A stretch of DNA of 64,000 nucleotides from Nitrospirales bacterium (lineage in GTDB: Bacteria; Nitrospirota; Nitrospiria; Nitrospirales; UBA8639): NCBI GenBank assembly GCA_022828225.1, contig JAJEJG010000020.1, positions 1 through 64,000 on the forward strand, written 5' to 3'. The notes beneath the pieces are model-generated. The model was not told the origin of the DNA. It did not search any database and was given only the letters and a program-made list of their open reading frames with translations. The position numbers were made by a program, and so were the translations under genes. This document shows, piece after piece, positions 26,808 through 35,975 of the stretch (position 1 is its first letter; each line of letters starts with the position of its first letter).

Positions 26808-27454
26808 GTGAACTCCGCGAGTATGGATTCTCCACCCTTCACTTGGTCTCCGACCCTGACGCGGACCCGGCTCTCGACGTCGAAATACGTATCCATCCGG
26901 GATCCGAACCGGATCAGACCAAAGCGTTCACCGGGCACGGCGTCATCGCCCGGCTGTACCCAGCACACGATCCGCCTGGCCACGAGCCCCGCAACCTGGA
27001 CACAGAGCACCTTGTTCTTCGACGGCGTTTCAATCATCAATGCATTCTGTTCATTATGCACCGTGGCATCCTGATTGCTGGCATCGAGAAACCGCCCCGG
27101 CTGGTAGGCCATGTCCATCACGGTGCCTGCGCACGGCATTCGATTGATGTGCACGTCGAAAATATTCAGAAAGATGCTGATCCGGATACTTTGCTCTTTC
27201 AAATATCTCGGTTCAAATTCCTTCCGGATCGCGATCACTTTCCCATCCCCGGGTGCAAGGATTAAGTCGTCACCCCGCGGGGGCGTGCGCGGCGGGTTCC
27301 GAAAAAACCAGCCGGTAAAACACGCGAGGGCCCCAAAGGCCATGGCGGTTTTTCGCAAACCCAGCAACCTGGCCAGCAGAGCCGGCGTCGCCGCTCCCAG
27401 GACATAGGGGATCCCTTCCGGCGCAATAGGGAGATCTCTCGCACGATCGGTCAT
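26804..27454 (-). CDS. psd: Phosphatidylserine decarboxylase, short type
   Basis: 216 residues. It converts phosphatidylserine to phosphatidylethanolamine after self-cleavage into two chains. A membrane segment near the N-terminus is followed by RNPPR, LAPGDGKV, ISIFLNIFDVHINR and the pyruvoyl-forming serine in RFGSRMD near residue 184. The short length places it in the archaeal/epsilon-type PSD group common outside enterobacteria. Translationally coupled to pssA, giving a two-gene PE pathway. Confidence 0.94.
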   Translation of the reverse strand: MTDRARDLPIAPEGIPYVLGAATPALLARLLGLRKTAMAFGALACFTGWFFRNPPRTPPRGDDLILAPGDGKVIAIRKEFEPRYLKEQSIRISIFLNIFDVHINRMPCAGTVMDMAYQPGRFLDASNQDATVHNEQNALMIETPSKNKVLCVQVAGLVARRIVCWVQPGDDAVPGERFGLIRFGSRMDTYFDVESRVRVRVGDQVKGGESILAEFT

Positions 27455-27497
27455 ACGAATCCATTTCCCGTAAGGAACAAGATCGTTGTTTCCTCCC

Positions 27498-28526
<1,029 letters not shown>

Positions 28527-29588
28527 CTACTTCTTTTCTTCAGGCATCAGAGGTTCTTTTTGTGCGAGCTTTTCTTGCACTTCCTGCACAGCCGCTTCAA
28601 TTTTCACAAACCTTTCCGCTGACCCCGGATGGGTGCTCGAATAAATTGCAACCTCATTCGTCTGGCCCTGACTCTCCTGAGCCATCTTGCGCCAAAGATT
28701 CGCAGCATTTGTGACATCATATCCGGCACGAGCGGCGTAATAAACTCCAAGATAGTCGGCTTCCAATTCAAAGTCTTTAGAGTACACCGACTGACCTGCC
28801 TGCATTCCAGCTCGCATTCCGGCTGCTTGTGTATTAACTCCAGCAGCGGCTGCTGCAACATCAAGCAACAATCCGGCAAAGCCGCCAATCATTTGATTTG
28901 CCATACTCCGAGTAACATGGCCGAGGATATTGTGAGCCATCTCATGGCCGATCACTAAAGCCAATTCATCATCATCAACAAAACGCATCATCCCGGTCGT
29001 CACAATGATTTGACTGCCGTCTGCAAATGCATTGATTGTGGAATCTTCCTCAATGCTGATCGGCATGTCGCAAACTTGAACCGCATCGATTTCAAAAAAC
29101 GAGCGAATTCCTTCCGGATCAATCAACTCAAATCTCGAATGAGGTTTACTCCCCAACGATTCAATTACATCTTCTTGACTTCCAAAATCTTTAGTCTCGT
29201 TAATGCTCAAAATCGTAGATCCTTCAACGACTCCAGCCTTCGCCATAGGACTTCCGGGAGTTACTTCAAAAATTGTCCACTGATCCCCATAAAGATTAAG
29301 GACCGTTTGACGATAGTCTTCAGCAAACATCTTAGGCGAAGTGAAATGAAATCCATAATAAGGAACACTATCCTCGCAAGACTCCTCATTCTCAGTAATG
29401 AGAGGAAACGATACCTGACCAAGTCTTTTATGTCGGTCTAGCAATCTCTCAATGTAAAGACGTTTCTGTTTTTCTTGTTCTTGTGCAACAAGTTTAGAGT
29501 CAACCTGGGGGACAGCAAGCTGCGTCCCACAGGCCGAAGTCATTAAAATTGAGAAAGCGATGGATAGCCCAACGAGAACTTTTCTCAT
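28527..29588 (-). CDS. M48-family metalloprotease lipoprotein with PDZ-like domain
   Basis: 353 residues. A signal peptide ends in the lipobox TSAC (Cys near 19). A PDZ-like stretch (TPGSPMAKAGVVEGSTILSIN) precedes the M48 catalytic region with zinc motif HEMAHNILGH and the downstream glutamate in ELEADYLGVYYAARAGYD. It is thus probably an inner- or outer-membrane-attached periplasmic protease for envelope quality control. I took ATG 29586-29588; 74 upstream codons in frame overlap ilvN and are not protein-like. Codon use is visibly more A+T-rich than ilvN and ilvC on either side, suggesting insertion into the operon. Confidence 0.9.
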   Translation of the reverse strand: MRKVLVGLSIAFSILMTSACGTQLAVPQVDSKLVAQEQEKQKRLYIERLLDRHKRLGQVSFPLITENEESCEDSVPYYGFHFTSPKMFAEDYRQTVLNLYGDQWTIFEVTPGSPMAKAGVVEGSTILSINETKDFGSQEDVIESLGSKPHSRFELIDPEGIRSFFEIDAVQVCDMPISIEEDSTINAFADGSQIIVTTGMMRFVDDDELALVIGHEMAHNILGHVTRSMANQMIGGFAGLLLDVAAAAAGVNTQAAGMRAGMQAGQSVYSKDFELEADYLGVYYAARAGYDVTNAANLWRKMAQESQGQTNEVAIYSSTHPGSAERFVKIEAAVQEVQEKLAQKEPLMPEEKK

Positions 29589-29625
29589 TGCCAACACATT
29601 TTTTACTTTTTTGCCTTGAAAGGCC

Positions 29626-30147
29626 CTAGTTGGCTTTGGCAAGCGGACGCGACTGAGTCGCCACCGTGCGAACGGGTTCGCGTGCGATGGCAATCCGGCC
29701 GGTCCTGACGATTTCCTTGATGCCGAGGGGTTGGAGCAACTGGATAATGGCGTGAATCTTCTGCACGTCACCCGTGACTTCGATCGTATAGGACGTTGGA
29801 GAGGAATCAATCACGTTCGCTCGAAAGATATCGGCAATCCGCAAGGCCTCGGCCCGATCCTCCGACCGGGCGTGCACTTTAATCAAGGCGCTCTCACGGC
29901 TCACGGCGTCACTTTCATTGAGGTCCACCACCTTGATGACGTCGATGATTTTGTTCAATTGCTTGAGGATTTGCTCAATGATGCGCTCATCCCCGTTGGT
30001 GACCACGGTCATCATCGACACGCTCGGGTCGAGCGTGGGCGCCACCGATAAACTCTCGATATTGAAACCCCGCCCGCTGAACAGGCCCGCGACCCGTGAC
30101 AAGGCCCCGGATTTATTTTCCAACGTCACCGAAATGATGTGTTCCAC
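29626..30147 (-). CDS. ilvN: Acetolactate synthase small (regulatory) subunit
   Basis: 173 residues. The N-terminal ACT domain (HIISVTLENKSGALSRVAGLFSGRGFNIESL) binds valine or leucine for feedback inhibition; the C-terminal domain (ALIKVHARSEDRAEALRIADIFRA) activates the large subunit. The start is GTG at 30145-30147 with GGGTAGAG upstream, 22 bp after the ilvB stop. Confidence 0.96.
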   Translation of the reverse strand: MEHIISVTLENKSGALSRVAGLFSGRGFNIESLSVAPTLDPSVSMMTVVTNGDERIIEQILKQLNKIIDVIKVVDLNESDAVSRESALIKVHARSEDRAEALRIADIFRANVIDSSPTSYTIEVTGDVQKIHAIIQLLQPLGIKEIVRTGRIAIAREPVRTVATQSRPLAKAN

Positions 30148-30169
30148 GAATGCTCTACCCTTTAGCCGT

Positions 30170-31942
30170 TTATGCCGTCAAAATAGTATCTTTGCTCTCC
30201 GCTTTGCCCGTCGCCCCTTGTCGCTTCTGCAACTCCGGCGGATCTTCCAGAATCATTTCATGGTTGCAGCCACCGGCCGGAATCATAGGATAACAATTCT
30301 CGAATTGATACACCGGCACGTCGATGAAGACCGGCTTGTCAATGGCCATGGCCTCTCGAATCCCGTCATCCACTTCACTGACCTTTTGCACGCGAAGCCC
30401 GGCGGCGCCGTAGGCTTCCGCGAGTTTCACGAAATCCGGTGATTGATCCAAATAGCTGCACGCATAGCGGCCTTCATAGAACAGATCCTGCCACTGCCGC
30501 ACCATGCCATGGAACCGGTTATTGATGATAAACACCTTGACCGGCAGCTTTTCGATCACGGCCGTCGCCAATTCCTGGGTATTCATCTGGACGCTGCCGT
30601 CACCCGCAATACACAACACGAGTCGATCACGATAGGCCGCCTGCGCCCCCAGAGCCGCGGGGAATCCAAAACCCATTGTCCCCAACCCGCCGGACGTGAG
30701 CCACGTATTCGGCTTGGTGAGATGAAAGTATTGCGCCGCCCACATCTGATGCTGTCCCACGTCGGTGGACACGACCGGGTCGCGGTCCTTCGTCAGTTGA
30801 TAGATCCGGTCGATGAGATACTGCGGCTTGATCAATTGATCCGGCTCCTGCCGGTAGCTCAGGGGGTGAGCGGTTTTCCACTCAGTCAATTGATCCCACC
30901 ACGGCTTGCGCAATTCTTTCTGGTCGCCGTTCACCGTCGCGCGCAACACGTTGTTCAATTCCTGCAAGACGCATTTACAATCACCCACAATGGGAACATC
31001 CACGTGAATGTTCTTGCGAATCGACGTCGGATCGATGTCGATATGAATGATCTTGGCACTCGGACAGAACTCGGACACTTTGCCGGTGACGCGATCATCA
31101 AACCGGGCACCGATTGCAACCACCAGGTCGGAATAGTGAATAGCCATGTTGGCCACGTAGGTCCCGTGCATCCCGAGCATCCCCAGGGACAACGGATGCT
31201 GACCGGGGAATGCGCCCAAGGCCATCAAGGTCTGGTTCACGGGGATCTGGGTCATCTCGGCCAATTCGCGAACCTCCGCAGAAGCGCCGGACAACTGCAC
31301 GCCCCCGCCGATGTAGATGACGGGCCGGCGCGCCTTCATGATGGCATCGGCAGCTTGCTTGATCTTCCACTTGCTTCCTTCATAGGTCGGGTTGTAGCCG
31401 CGAATCGAGACGGAGTCCGGGTACTTGAACTCGGCCTTCTCCATGGAAATATCCTTGGGAATATCCACCAACACGGGACCGGGTCTGCCGGTGGACGCGA
31501 TGTAGAACGCTTCCTTGATGGTCTGCGCCAAGTCATTCACGTCCTTCACCAGGAAATTATATTTCGTACACGGGCGGCTGAGCCCGATGTTATCGGCCTC
31601 CTGAAAGGCATCGTTCCCGATGAGCGCCGTGGGGACCTGACCGGAAAAGCACACCATGGGCACGGAATCCATGTAGGCATCGGCCAACGCGGTGACCACG
31701 TTGGTCATGCCGGGACCCGACGTAATCAAAGCCACTCCGGGTTTGCCCGTGGCTTTTGCATAGCCTTCCGCCATATGGCCGGCCGCTTGCTCATGCCGGG
31801 TCAAAATGACTTCGATGTCTTTCTGTTGATGCAGGACGTCGAAAATTTTCAGGACGACCCCGCCGGGAAGAGCAAAAATCGTTTTCACTCCTTCGCGCTT
31901 CAAGGCTTCCACAAAAATTTCGGCTCCTGTAAGCTGTGCCAT
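30170..31942 (-). CDS. ilvB: Acetolactate synthase large (catalytic) subunit
   Basis: 590 residues. It forms acetolactate or acetohydroxybutyrate with thiamine diphosphate, Mg and FAD. The catalytic glutamate is in TRHEQAAGHMAEGYA; the ThDP motif runs from GDGSVQMN to IINN. I chose ATG 31940-31942 (MAQLTGAE) with GAGGGAG upstream; an in-frame ATG 13 codons earlier is less family-like. It is first in the ilvBN-C-psd-pssA-leuA run and is preceded by a good promoter at 32083-32111. Confidence 0.96.
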   Translation of the reverse strand: MAQLTGAEIFVEALKREGVKTIFALPGGVVLKIFDVLHQQKDIEVILTRHEQAAGHMAEGYAKATGKPGVALITSGPGMTNVVTALADAYMDSVPMVCFSGQVPTALIGNDAFQEADNIGLSRPCTKYNFLVKDVNDLAQTIKEAFYIASTGRPGPVLVDIPKDISMEKAEFKYPDSVSIRGYNPTYEGSKWKIKQAADAIMKARRPVIYIGGGVQLSGASAEVRELAEMTQIPVNQTLMALGAFPGQHPLSLGMLGMHGTYVANMAIHYSDLVVAIGARFDDRVTGKVSEFCPSAKIIHIDIDPTSIRKNIHVDVPIVGDCKCVLQELNNVLRATVNGDQKELRKPWWDQLTEWKTAHPLSYRQEPDQLIKPQYLIDRIYQLTKDRDPVVSTDVGQHQMWAAQYFHLTKPNTWLTSGGLGTMGFGFPAALGAQAAYRDRLVLCIAGDGSVQMNTQELATAVIEKLPVKVFIINNRFHGMVRQWQDLFYEGRYACSYLDQSPDFVKLAEAYGAAGLRVQKVSEVDDGIREAMAIDKPVFIDVPVYQFENCYPMIPAGGCNHEMILEDPPELQKRQGATGKAESKDTILTA

Positions 31943-31999
31943 GATCTCCCTCATCGGTTTCAACCATCCATGCCGAACCATGCATGAAAGGTTCAGTTA

Positions 32000-32057
32000 A
32001 AAATAATTGCGGCCCACCCGACGACGCTTCGCGTCGGCCAAGAAACCTAATGGTTTC
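32000..32057 (-). promoter_or_regulatory. Structured ilvB 5-prime UTR
   Basis: Downstream of the promoter the transcript can form GAAACC-ATTA-GGTTTC (32042-32057) and then CGACGC-GAA-GCGTCG with flanking GGC/GCC pairs (32011-32038), followed by TTATTTTT. The second hairpin is separated from the T-rich run by bases that weaken it as a terminator. Attenuation is possible but not shown. Confidence 0.4.
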
Positions 32058-32082
32058 GAGGAGTTGTAGACCTAAATGAGTC

Positions 32083-32111
32083 ATGATAAACCTGCGTTAT
32101 CCACAAGTCAA
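32083..32111 (-). promoter_or_regulatory. Sigma-70 promoter for ilvB
   Basis: Minus-strand TTGACT (32106-32111) and TATCAT (32083-32088) are 17 bp apart, 140-170 bp before the ilvB start. The expected transcription start is near 32076. Confidence 0.7.
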
Positions 32112-32140
32112 CTCAAACCTAGTCACTCCCCGCACCCAAC

Positions 32141-32177
32141 ACCCTCTCCCTTGGAGGGAGAGGGCTGGGGTGAGGGA
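32141..32177. repeat. Intergenic CCCTCTCCC/GGGAGAGGG palindrome
   Basis: Copy of the family at 19768-19805, between the divergent ilvB and bioF genes. Confidence 0.6.
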
Positions 32178-32192
32178 GTAAAAGTCTTGGAG

Positions 32193-32242
32193 GTCGGGGT
32201 AGCGTAGCCCTTCGACTTCGCTCAGGACAGTCGTAACCCGAC
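32193..32242. repeat. 50-bp GTCRGGTTA palindrome with 24-bp insert, copy 1
   Basis: Ends GTCGGGGTA and TAACCCGAC (one mismatch) enclose a core; bases 32209-32232 are the 24-bp unit beginning CCTTCGACTTCGCTCAGG. It lies 48 bp before bioF. Confidence 0.75.
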
Positions 32243-32289
32243 AATGAAACCGAACACACACACAAACATACGCACCCGGACGTCGCCTC

Positions 32290-33459
32290 ATGGCACGCGA
32301 CTTTGAACAAGAGATAAAAGAATTGGAAACCCGCCACCTGCGCCGGCAACTCCGGATCGCGGAGTCCCCGTCGGAGACGACCATCACCATCGAAGGCCGC
32401 CGGTTCATCGCCATGGCCTCGAATAATTATCTGGGGTTGGCCAATCATCCCGCGGTCAACCGGGCGGCTATCGACGCGATCGAACGATGGGGCGTCGGGG
32501 CCGGCGCCGCGCGCCTCATTTCCGGCACCATGACGCCGCACCACCAACTGGAACAGGATCTCGCCCGATTCAAACAAGTCGAAGCCGCCCTGACCTTCGG
32601 CACGGGCTACACGACGAATCTGGGTCTGATCCCGGCACTTATCGACCGGGACGGCCTCATCCTGGCCGACCGCTACTGTCACGCCAGCCTCATCGAAGCC
32701 TGCCGGTTGGCCAAAGCCACACTACGCGTGTTTCACCACAACGACGTCGAGCACCTCGAAAAACTGCTCAAGAAACGGGAAAAAGCCCAGTGTACCCTAG
32801 TCATCACCGAGGGCGTCTTCAGCATGGACGGCGACCTCGCGCCACTCCCGGAATTGCTGACGCTCTGCCGGCAGCATGAGGCCACACTGGTTATCGACGA
32901 CGCCCACGGCACGGGCGTTATGGGGGCAAACGGGCGAGGAACAATCGAACACTTCGGGTTGAACCCACAAGACGTGATGCAAATGGGAACGCTCAGCAAA
33001 GCCATCGGCACCGGCGGCGGCTACGTCGCGGGAACGGCTGCCCTCAAAGAATATCTGATCAACACCGCAAAGGCCTTTATCTATACCACCGCCCAACCAC
33101 CCGCCATCGCCGCCGCCGCATCAGCCGCGATCCGAATCATCCAACACGAACCCGCTCGCCGGGAACGTCTTTGGAAGAACCGAAACCATCTCCATGCCGC
33201 CCTGACGAATCTGGGCTTTCAACTCACCGACACGCAAAGCCCCATCCTGCCGATCATCGTCAAGTCATCGGAGACGGCCTTGAAGATGTCGCAAGCCCTG
33301 TACGAAGCCGGCATCTACGTCCCGGCGATCCGTCCGCCCACCGTCCCTAAAGACAGCAGCCGGCTACGCCTCACCGTGAGTTCGGAACATACGCAGGAGC
33401 AGTTGGAAACAGTGGTGACCGCGTTTCGAGAAGCGGGGAAAGAAATGCAGGTTATTTAG
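32290..33459 (+). CDS. bioF: 8-amino-7-oxononanoate synthase (or 2-amino-3-ketobutyrate CoA ligase)
   Basis: 389 residues, an alpha-oxoamine synthase. The PLP lysine is K237 in TLSKAIGTGG; the cofactor-stacking histidine is near H132 and the DDAHGTGV motif is at 203-210. Members make biotin precursor AON from pimeloyl thioester and alanine (BioF) or act on glycine (Kbl). Length and the SNNYLGL start fit both; no other biotin gene is nearby, so BioF is favoured only on overall look. There is no strong ribosome-binding site before the ATG. Confidence 0.8.
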   Translation: MARDFEQEIKELETRHLRRQLRIAESPSETTITIEGRRFIAMASNNYLGLANHPAVNRAAIDAIERWGVGAGAARLISGTMTPHHQLEQDLARFKQVEAALTFGTGYTTNLGLIPALIDRDGLILADRYCHASLIEACRLAKATLRVFHHNDVEHLEKLLKKREKAQCTLVITEGVFSMDGDLAPLPELLTLCRQHEATLVIDDAHGTGVMGANGRGTIEHFGLNPQDVMQMGTLSKAIGTGGGYVAGTAALKEYLINTAKAFIYTTAQPPAIAAAASAAIRIIQHEPARRERLWKNRNHLHAALTNLGFQLTDTQSPILPIIVKSSETALKMSQALYEAGIYVPAIRPPTVPKDSSRLRLTVSSEHTQEQLETVVTAFREAGKEMQVI

Positions 33460-33465
33460 AGGTAG

Positions 33466-33515
33466 GTCGGGTTAGTATAGCCCTTCGACTTCGCTCAGGA
33501 CAGGCGTAAACCGAC
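33466..33515. repeat. 50-bp GTCRGGTTA palindrome with 24-bp insert, copy 2
   Basis: Directly after the bioF stop. GTCGGGTTA faces TAAACCGAC (one mismatch); the 24-bp unit is 33482-33505. Confidence 0.75.
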
Positions 33516-33563
33516 AATCAGTCTGCATGACCCGAGATACAGTCACACAGATCAAGCGATCTT

Positions 33564-33794
33564 TCAGGTGAAGAAAGTCTTAACGACGAGACTGACCACG
33601 CCGGTCAGCACAATGGTGATCAGGACTTCAACTCGGATGAGCCGGTTCTCAATGCTCGCTAAGCGGTTCTCGAACCCGGCAATCTCTTCTGCCGCCTCGC
33701 GCGCCTTCTCGTCCGACGCGCCGGCATCTTTGAACGCTTCATAGGTTTTGGCGAGCATCACGGCCATGCAAACAGGATACCTTTCATGAGTCAC
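33564..33794 (-). CDS. Small coiled-coil protein with C-terminal membrane anchor
   Basis: 76 residues, unknown function. Residues about 14-57 are predicted helix with heptads (ASDEKAREAAEEIAGFENRLASIENRLIRVE), and residues 57-75 form one membrane helix ending at the C-terminus. This resembles small DUF1640/CCDC90-like coiled-coil proteins. ATG 33794 has GGGGGTG upstream; ATG at codon 10 is the alternative. It is flanked on both sides by 50-bp palindromes. Confidence 0.6.
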   Translation of the reverse strand: MTHERYPVCMAVMLAKTYEAFKDAGASDEKAREAAEEIAGFENRLASIENRLIRVEVLITIVLTGVVSLVVKTFFT

Positions 33795-33832
33795 CCCCGC
33801 AAGGCAAAAGCGACTGACCTATAAGTCGGTCG

Positions 33833-33882
33833 GTCGGGTTAGCGTAGCCCTTCGACTTCGCTCAGGACAAGCGTAACCCGAC
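33833..33882. repeat. 50-bp GTCRGGTTA palindrome with 24-bp insert, copy 3
   Basis: GTCGGGTTA and TAACCCGAC are perfect 9-bp inverted ends; the 24-bp unit is 33849-33872. Confidence 0.8.
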
Positions 33883-33957
33883 AGCCAAGAACTATCACCT
33901 CTTCAACAGGCTTACGGCAAAATTACAACGCATTCCATTTCCCTTTTTGAAGCCTGA

Positions 33958-34821
33958 TCACTGTCCAGGTTTCCACTCGCGCGCCAGTTGTCGGGCCTCG
34001 ACGATCTGATCCGGGGTCATTTTCGACTCAACCTTCTTGAGGAATTCCACCGCCCTTTCCTGCGAGTCCCGCTCAAAACTCGAAAACCGGGAAATCGCCA
34101 GACTGAACCACTTGTGCGCCTGAACGTAGTCTTGCGAAACGCCTTTGCCGAGATAATGCATGAACCCTAGACTGGCCTGAGCGAAGGCATTGTCCTGTGC
34201 GGCCGCCTGACGATACCAGCGTAGCGCCTCGGCGTAATCCTCAGGCACACCATACCCCTGCTCGTACATGATACCGAGCCTGGTCTGACCTTTGGCATTG
34301 CCCTGCTCCGCCGCTCGGCGAAACCAACTCAACGCCTCAGTGTAGTCCTGCGACACCCCCCTGCCTTGGGAGTACATGTACCCGAGATTGACTTGGGCAC
34401 GGGCATCGCCTTGCTCCGCGGCGAGACGATACCAGCGTGCAGCCTCGGCATAATCCTGCGGCACACCTTGTCCGGAGTCATACATGGTCCCGAGCAACAA
34501 CTGGACGCCGACCAACCCCTCCTCCCCGGCCCGACGATACCAGCGCACGGCCTCCGCCTCGTCCTGAGGCACACCTTTTCCTTCAGCATACATGGACCCG
34601 AGAGCGAACTGGGCACGGGTGTCGCCCTGCTCCGCAAGATTGCGGAACGCCTCCAAGGCAACGGCATAGTCGCCACGTTTATAGGCAGCCTTGGCTTCAT
34701 CAAACGTCTGCGCCACCACGGCCTGTGCGCCGAGCAACACAAGCGCCATGAGCGCTGAGGCAATCATGCGCTGCACCCCAATGCGGTGGATGTTCAATAT
34801 TCGTAAGAAGGCTGAAGACAT
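33958..34821 (-). CDS. Sel1-repeat (TPR-like) secreted protein
   Basis: 287 residues from the chosen ATG 34819-34821. A signal peptide (MIASALMALVLLGAQAVVAQ region) is followed by five to six Sel1 repeats of about 36 residues, each with the pattern AxxxLGxMYxxGxGVPQDYAEAxRWYRRAAEQG. Such repeats are helical protein-binding scaffolds, in bacteria often for envelope or stress signalling. Two further in-frame starts exist (34881 and 34767). The final 40 residues depart from the repeat and may cap the solenoid. Confidence 0.85.
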   Translation of the reverse strand: MSSAFLRILNIHRIGVQRMIASALMALVLLGAQAVVAQTFDEAKAAYKRGDYAVALEAFRNLAEQGDTRAQFALGSMYAEGKGVPQDEAEAVRWYRRAGEEGLVGVQLLLGTMYDSGQGVPQDYAEAARWYRLAAEQGDARAQVNLGYMYSQGRGVSQDYTEALSWFRRAAEQGNAKGQTRLGIMYEQGYGVPEDYAEALRWYRQAAAQDNAFAQASLGFMHYLGKGVSQDYVQAHKWFSLAISRFSSFERDSQERAVEFLKKVESKMTPDQIVEARQLAREWKPGQ

Positions 34822-34897
34822 TCTGTATCTACTTTCTCCATGCTGTAAAAAATTCTTTGTTCGCAATCCGACCGCGCTCAATTTGTTCTCGGCTCCT

Positions 34898-35332
34898 TCA
34901 CACCGGAATGACGCACAAGAAGGAACGTTGATTCTCTGTCACCAACCCTTCTATGCCTCCGTCCAGCGTGGCCAGTTGGCCATGACGTTGCATGGCGGCG
35001 GCCAGCAATACGGCATCAGTAATCTGCCGGTATCCCTGAAGACGGACGCCAAGTGAATCAGGCAGGCGCACGATGGACTGGTCCAGCGGCCAGAATATAT
35101 GGGAACCCAATTGCGTGAGTCTTTCCAAGACCCCGATGGCGTCAAAAGGAGTGACGGTGTGATGGACCACCGATGGGTTGCAGGAGACTCGGACGAACCC
35201 CGCCTCCGTCAGGGGACAAGTTGCCCAACCCTCCTCCTGATGATCCTCAAACCACGCCCAAGTCGCAGAATGGTGTACGTGGTTGGGCCAGGCAAGAGCG
35301 ATGAGGACGTTCACGTCCGGTAGGGAAGTCAC
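34898..35332 (-). CDS. VapC-type PIN-domain toxin
   Basis: 144 residues. The PIN acidic residues are visible in LPDVNVLIALAW (D near 6), TEAGFVRV, ITDAVLLAAA and LATLDGG. PIN toxins are RNases. It overlaps the preceding ribbon-helix-helix antitoxin gene by 4 bp, forming a VapBC-like pair. Confidence 0.88.
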   Translation of the reverse strand: MTSLPDVNVLIALAWPNHVHHSATWAWFEDHQEEGWATCPLTEAGFVRVSCNPSVVHHTVTPFDAIGVLERLTQLGSHIFWPLDQSIVRLPDSLGVRLQGYRQITDAVLLAAAMQRHGQLATLDGGIEGLVTENQRSFLCVIPV

Positions 35333-35556
35333 GGCCAGTCGCTCAAGGACCGCTGGACGTCCTCGCTGGTAATGGGGGCGGCATCGGAGTCAACGGTAAA
35401 GACGGCGCTTTTCCATTGCTCCACCGCGCCGGGCGCGCTTCTGAAACCGCGCCTGGCCAACTCAGAAATGGCATGGCCAAGGCTGGTCCCGTTCTGCTCG
35501 GCAAGCGCTCGAGCGACCGCCAGTACGTCGTTATCGATGGTAACAGTTGTTCGCAT
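35329..35556 (-). CDS. Ribbon-helix-helix antitoxin of a VapBC-like pair
   Basis: 75 residues. The N-terminal MRTTVTIDNDVLAVARALAEQNGTSLGHAISELARRG is a CopG/Arc-like ribbon-helix-helix DNA-binding domain; the C-terminal tail (SEDVQRSLSDWP) probably wraps the toxin. The pair is likely autoregulated through the RHH domain. Confidence 0.87.
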   Translation of the reverse strand: MRTTVTIDNDVLAVARALAEQNGTSLGHAISELARRGFRSAPGAVEQWKSAVFTVDSDAAPITSEDVQRSLSDWP

Positions 35557-35738
35557 GACAACATCATCGCATCAATGCATCTTTGAGTCAACCGAGCTTT
35601 CACACATTCAGCAGAGGTTTCGCAAGGACAAAGATCAGGACAGGGCAAGACGAATTTGCAAAGAGATCAACGGCTTGAGACACCTGTTGATGGCTTTTTC
35701 CTTTTGGCATGTGTTACAGCTAGGCTACGGAGGATGTT

Positions 35739-35975
35739 GTGAGCCCTGAACGATACGTCAAGCTGTTCAAGTACGGACGGAACCAGGCGGTGCGGATTCC
35801 TCGCAAATTCGAGCTTCCCGGTGAGGATGCCCTCATGCGGAAGAAAGGCGAACGGCTGATCATTGAACCTGCTAGGCCGAAATCCCTGCTGGCGGTACTG
35901 GCAACGCTACGTCCACTGGATGAGGAATTCCCGCCGATCCCCGAGTTGCCCGTCGATTCCGTCGCGCTTGTATGA
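35739..35975 (+). CDS. Orphan VapB/AbrB-type antitoxin
   Basis: 78 residues with the SpoVT-AbrB swapped-hairpin pattern VKLFKYGRNQAVRIPRKFELPGEDALMRKKGERLIIEP. The start is GTG with GGAGG nine bases upstream. A VapC gene would normally start at the overlapping ATGA (35972), but the frame found there reads into gamma-glutamyltransferase. So the partner toxin appears to be lost. Confidence 0.8.
   Translation: MSPERYVKLFKYGRNQAVRIPRKFELPGEDALMRKKGERLIIEPARPKSLLAVLATLRPLDEEFPPIPELPVDSVALV

Noticed and set aside
30443-31987. 514-codon open frame antisense to ilvB
   Set aside because: It mirrors ilvB codon structure in high-G+C DNA, has no recognisable domain and the sense gene is certain.
31791-32084. 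97-codon leucine-rich frame as an ilvB leader peptide
   Set aside because: Its ATG lies inside the -10 hexamer of the best promoter and it runs far into ilvB without stopping, unlike true leader peptides.
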